From: Hypericum androsaemum
Lineage: Eukaryota; Streptophyta; Magnoliopsida; Malpighiales; Hypericaceae
Assembly (NCBI GenBank): GCA_963995505.1
Contig: OZ023181.1
Location: 20,642,221-20,706,220, forward strand
Direction of reading: 5' to 3'
Length of the DNA stretch: 64,000 nucleotides
Below the pieces are notes generated by a model. The model was not told where the DNA came from. It made no database searches and saw only the letters and a program-made list of their open reading frames with translations. Positions 60,151 to 64,000 of the stretch are shown piece by piece; positions within the stretch are counted from its first letter, which is position 1; every line of letters starts with the position of its first letter. Made by a program: the position numbers and the translations under genes.

Positions 60151-60851
60151 TGACGGTTTTGACGCGTAATTAACGAGTAATTACGTGTTAAACCTGTTTA
60201 ATTAACAAATTAATTCGTTAATAATAAATCACTTACTTGTTGAAATAAGAGGTCCACAGGCTCGGGTTCACAACTTCTTCGCACTGGTCGAATTACGATC
60301 ACGTTTGAACGGATCCGTAATCGATTTTCACGAGATTTCTTTTTATCGAAAATCTGATTAAAATTCTGGAACTGATCCAGAATTTTCCTTTTGTATTGAG
60401 TGGTTGTGGGAAAAGTTATATTTTAGTCCAGCCGGATTCCTCCTTTTATAGGAAAGTCCGGCCAGTCAAGACGCGCCACGTGGCACTTCCGACCGCATGC
60501 CTGCCACGAAGCGAAGCTACTCATAGCTTTGCCACGTGGCACCCCGGTGTGCCACATGTCCGCCACGTGGCATGCCACGCGGTAAACCAGGCCACGTGGC
60601 GACATTCGGTCACATGTCTGCCGCGTGGCATGCCACCCGGTGAAGCTACCCATAGCTTTGCCACGTGGCATTCCACGTGTGACGTCAGCGCCACGTCATG
60701 CCACGTGTGACGCCATGCTGATGTGGCGCTTGCGTGGCCACGGGCCGGTCAACTCGGGTTGACCGGCCCATCCAACCCAACTTTTTGGGCCTAATGGGCC
60801 CGGGCCCGATTAGGCACAATAATAATTGCCTATTGGGCCCAAGGTCCAACA
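60151..60851 (-). repeat. 3' LTR of the copia element, 701 bp
   Basis: On the minus strand it starts TGTTGGACCTTGGGCC directly after the purine tract and ends ACCGTCA. A TATAAAAG box lies at 60443-60450. Upstream of the box, the U3 region at 60470-60720 carries many GCCACGTGGC-type palindromes. Confidence 0.85.
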
Positions 60852-63800
60852 TCTCCCACTCAATTATTATTGACCTTGATCAACAGTTATCAGATTTCTT
60901 TAAAGGATTTCGTGCGACCAGCACACGTCGAGTATGTTAAGCCAAATTCAAGAGCACAGACACTCAGGCTACTTGAATAGTAGCATCTCGACAACCTTCT
61001 TGTATAATGTATGCTATTACCCCAGGACTCATGTCACATTCCATTGTTCACATCAGTGATTTCAAACAATTATGTTCGGGTTCACTATTGTACTTTTCAA
61101 TACAATTGGTGCACCTGAACCACGAAACTCAGAATGTGATGAACATAGTTCCTTCTTCCTTAACTATATTCCTTTCATAATGATACAGTCTGCTTTTCTG
61201 GTCAGCCCTGCCAGGTCGAATCGCTATGCCATAACCTTTTCATGAACTTTCCAAGCTAGCAGCACTGAATCATACTTCCAGAATACGTTTAGGATCTTAA
61301 GGGTAGGTTTCGGGAATCACAATTCTCGAAAATTGGTCTCACACCAGGGATTGTGAAATCACTCAACATTTTCATCCCATCCAGTGGTCGAGTAGCACAC
61401 ATGATACTGATCACGTGTTACGGTGTATATTCCTTTTTAAAGGAACACATGTCATTTAACACCATACTAGAGTATCAGCCTTAGCTTAACTCTAGGCTAA
61501 TAGGACAGACAGTATGATAAGTTCCACTTATATCTTATCATATAGATTGTAGAAAATCCAAATGCAGCAACTTATTCCTGCATCCCATAAGAAAACTTGC
61601 TCTTAAGCAAGACGGCATTCCGCCATAGGACATGCACTTATGAATGTCCAATAACTGCCTCATCTCATCTAGGAATCAACTTCTTGACTCCCACTGAGGT
61701 AAACACCCGTGTGAGTGGGCTACTTCTCTGTCCGACATGTTTCACATTTAACTCATATTGCCAAATAAAAATTCCTTTATTCCAACTAATTGGATTACAA
61801 ATGAAACCGTCGTAAACCCAGTGACTTAACATGTTTCTCGAACACTTCTCGAGGTAATGCTTTAGTCATTGGATCTGCGGCCATATCTCGTGTAGATATG
61901 TATTTCATACACAGTTCTTTATATTTTATTAAATTTCTCACAAAGTAAAATTTAATATCTATATGCTTAGCCCTACTATGGAATCTAGGATCCTTAGCAT
62001 ATGCTATAGCTGCCTGGTTGTCGCAGAATAAACTCACTGGCTCCGTCGAGTTGATCAGGGAGAGATGGCTTAAGAATCTCTTCAACCATACTGCTTCCAT
62101 ACTGCTTAAGAATAAACTCACTGGCTTCTTGTGCAGCATGAGCTGAAGCTACATATTCTGCTTCCATTGTTGACAGGGATACACATGTTTGCTTCTTACT
62201 GCTCCATGAGACAGCACCCCCGTTCAACAAGAAAATAAATCCAGATGTATACTTTTTCTTATCCACATCACCTCCCCAATCAGCATCAGTATAGCCACTC
62301 AATATCAGGTCACGGCCTTGATAGCACAAGGAGTATTCTGCAGTAGTATTCAAATATTTCAAAATCCCTTTGACAGCCTTCCAGTGAGCACTGCCTGGAT
62401 CAGACTGATATCTGCTTGCTATCCCAACAGCATAGCAAATGTCAGGTCTAGTACACAACATTGCGTACATCAGACATCCAACTGCATTGGCATAAGGAAT
62501 CTTCTCCATGTCCCTACGTTGTTTAGCTATTTTTGGGCACATGTCCTTACACAAATTATGACCTTTAACCAATGGGACATACTTTGGGTTACTGTGATCA
62601 CAATTGAAACGTTCTACTACTTTGCGAATATATGTCTCTTGTGAAAGTGACACTATTCTTTTCGAACGATTCCTCGAAATCTTAACTCCGAGTATGTAAT
62701 CTGCTTCACCCATGTCTTTCATTTCAAAGTTGGAAGATAACCAATCTTTGATTTTGACAAGAAATCCCATGTCATTTCCAGCTAAAAGTATGTCATCAAC
62801 ATACAAGGTGATGATAACAAACTTCTTTCCTGATCGCTTAACATACACACAGTGATCTTCGTCTATCATTATAAAATCATGCTACATGATCGTATTATGA
62901 AAGCGAATATACCACTGTCTAGACGACTGCTTAAGGCCATAAATTGATCTATTCAATTTGCAAACTTTGTGTTCGCAGCCTTTTTGAATGTAGCCCTCAG
63001 GCTGAATCATATAGATTTCTTCATCCAATTCTCCGTGGAGAAAAGCAGTTTTTACATCCATTTGATGTAATTCTAGATTCATGTTAGCAACCATAGCTAA
63101 AATGACCCTAATTGACGTAAATCTAACAACAGGTGCAAAAGTCTCCTCATAGTCTATCCCAGCCTGTTGTTTAAATCCTTGGGCAACCAAACGCGCTTTG
63201 TATCTTTTGATACTGCCATCTGCATTGCGCTTGATTTTGAGAATCCACTTATTCTCAATTGCCCTACGCCCCTTAGGTAGGTCAACGAGATCCCAATCCA
63301 GATACATTTTTAGGTTCATCTTCATCCTGCAGGATGGCCAGAAGAATTTCACTTGGACTACCAAATTTTTTTAGTGATACCAAGAATGCATTAGCCTCGC
63401 CTTCGATGTCAAATCGTCGGCGTGGTATGCTAGTTCTGCTAGACCTACGGTATTCCCAGTTTTGATAAACATCTCTCATATATTCATCATATCCAGGAAT
63501 CGCACTCCCACTGGGTGGAAATACCGTACTCCCACTGGGTGGAAATACCGTACTCCCAGCAGAATAAGGAATTACCTCCCTTTCAGGACTCAGATCACGA
63601 CCTTCCGGATCATTTTGAGTTGAAAAATCTCTATCTTCCTCCTCAATTCTCCCACTCGGAAGAAGTGATCCAGATGACTCTGGTTCATTTGTCTCATAAA
63701 GGGTAAGGTCACTACTAACCTCCCCCAACTTTGGAAATTCATTTTCCAAAAATGTGACATCGCGTGATTCAAATTCTGTTACATGTCCATTGTCCAGTTC

Positions 63801-64000
63801 ACCCACGAACACGTACCCTTTAGATACCTCTGGGTATCTTATAAAGATACTTTTTCTACCTCTCGGTCCTAATTTACCGAAAGCACTTGAGGTAGAATGG
63901 ACATAGGACGCACACCCCTATGGCTTAAAATAGGATAAATCGGGCTTCCGATCTGTCCACATTTCGTAAGGAGTGGCTGTAACAGACTTAGAGGGTACAC
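60151..64000 (-). mobile_element. Defective Ty1/copia retrotransposon, cut by the window edge
   Basis: Read on the minus strand, the window enters near the integrase end. Integrase C-terminal sequence (to about 63300) is followed by reverse transcriptase (LVAQGFKQQAGIDYEETFAP, KTAFLHGEL, LYVDD at about 62800) and RNase H (DADWGG, STMEAEYVA, DNQAAIAYAKD), ending in a stop at 61795. Defects include a probable deletion with frame change near 63300-63360, an in-frame stop at 62882-62884, and an 86-bp local duplication at about 62026-62127 that shifts the RNase H frame. A noncoding stretch of about 930 bp, a purine tract GAGTGGGAGA (60852-60861) and the 3' LTR follow. The 5' LTR is outside the window. 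Confidence 0.9.

Overview
The window is plant nuclear DNA from a dicot. Genes are split by GT-AG introns, the proteins match land-plant families (PAM68, LPA3, MOB1, EDR2, PSPG-box glycosyltransferases, pinoresinol-lariciresinol reductase), and the intergenic DNA is AT-rich and full of plant transposons. The species cannot be fixed from the sequence; a rosid is my guess. Exon boundaries below were placed by hand from splice consensus, reading phase and remembered family conservation; no database was searched.

Region 1 (1-6.2 kb) is gene-poor: a decayed Ty1/copia fragment, a MITE and AT-rich intergenic DNA. Region 2 (6.2-29.3 kb) is gene-rich: a PAM68-like photosystem II assembly factor (-), a large NB-LRR protein of the At4g19050 type (+), MOB1 (+, with a GC-AG first intron), a DUF716/TMEM45-like membrane protein (-), a long-arm inverted-repeat transposon, and a 22-exon EDR2 gene (+).

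Region 3 (29.7-42.6 kb) holds four glycosyltransferase genes, all on the minus strand: a two-exon UGT74-like gene, then three intronless paralogues of another UGT group. The middle paralogue carries an in-frame Gly/Pro-rich tandem repeat. A nine-exon LPA3-like (DUF1995) gene follows, also on the minus strand.

Region 4 (43-64 kb) is transposon-dominated, with one intact gene: a four-exon pinoresinol-lariciresinol reductase (53.2-55.2 kb). It holds long-TIR Mutator-like elements with 9-bp target duplications, a tandem duplication in which only one copy carries a MITE, a non-autonomous LTR element, a degraded LINE interrupted by LTR sequences, probable solo LTRs, and a defective copia element that runs off the right edge.

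Functionally, PAM68-like and LPA3-like proteins both assist photosystem II assembly in the chloroplast. EDR2 and the NB-LRR are defence-related. The UGT74-like gene and the lignan reductase could act in one pathway (lignan formation and glucosylation), but that link is inference. The most distinctive material is the family of long-TIR Mutator-like elements (five with identifiable ends), one of them with a polypurine/polypyrimidine core of about 650 bp.
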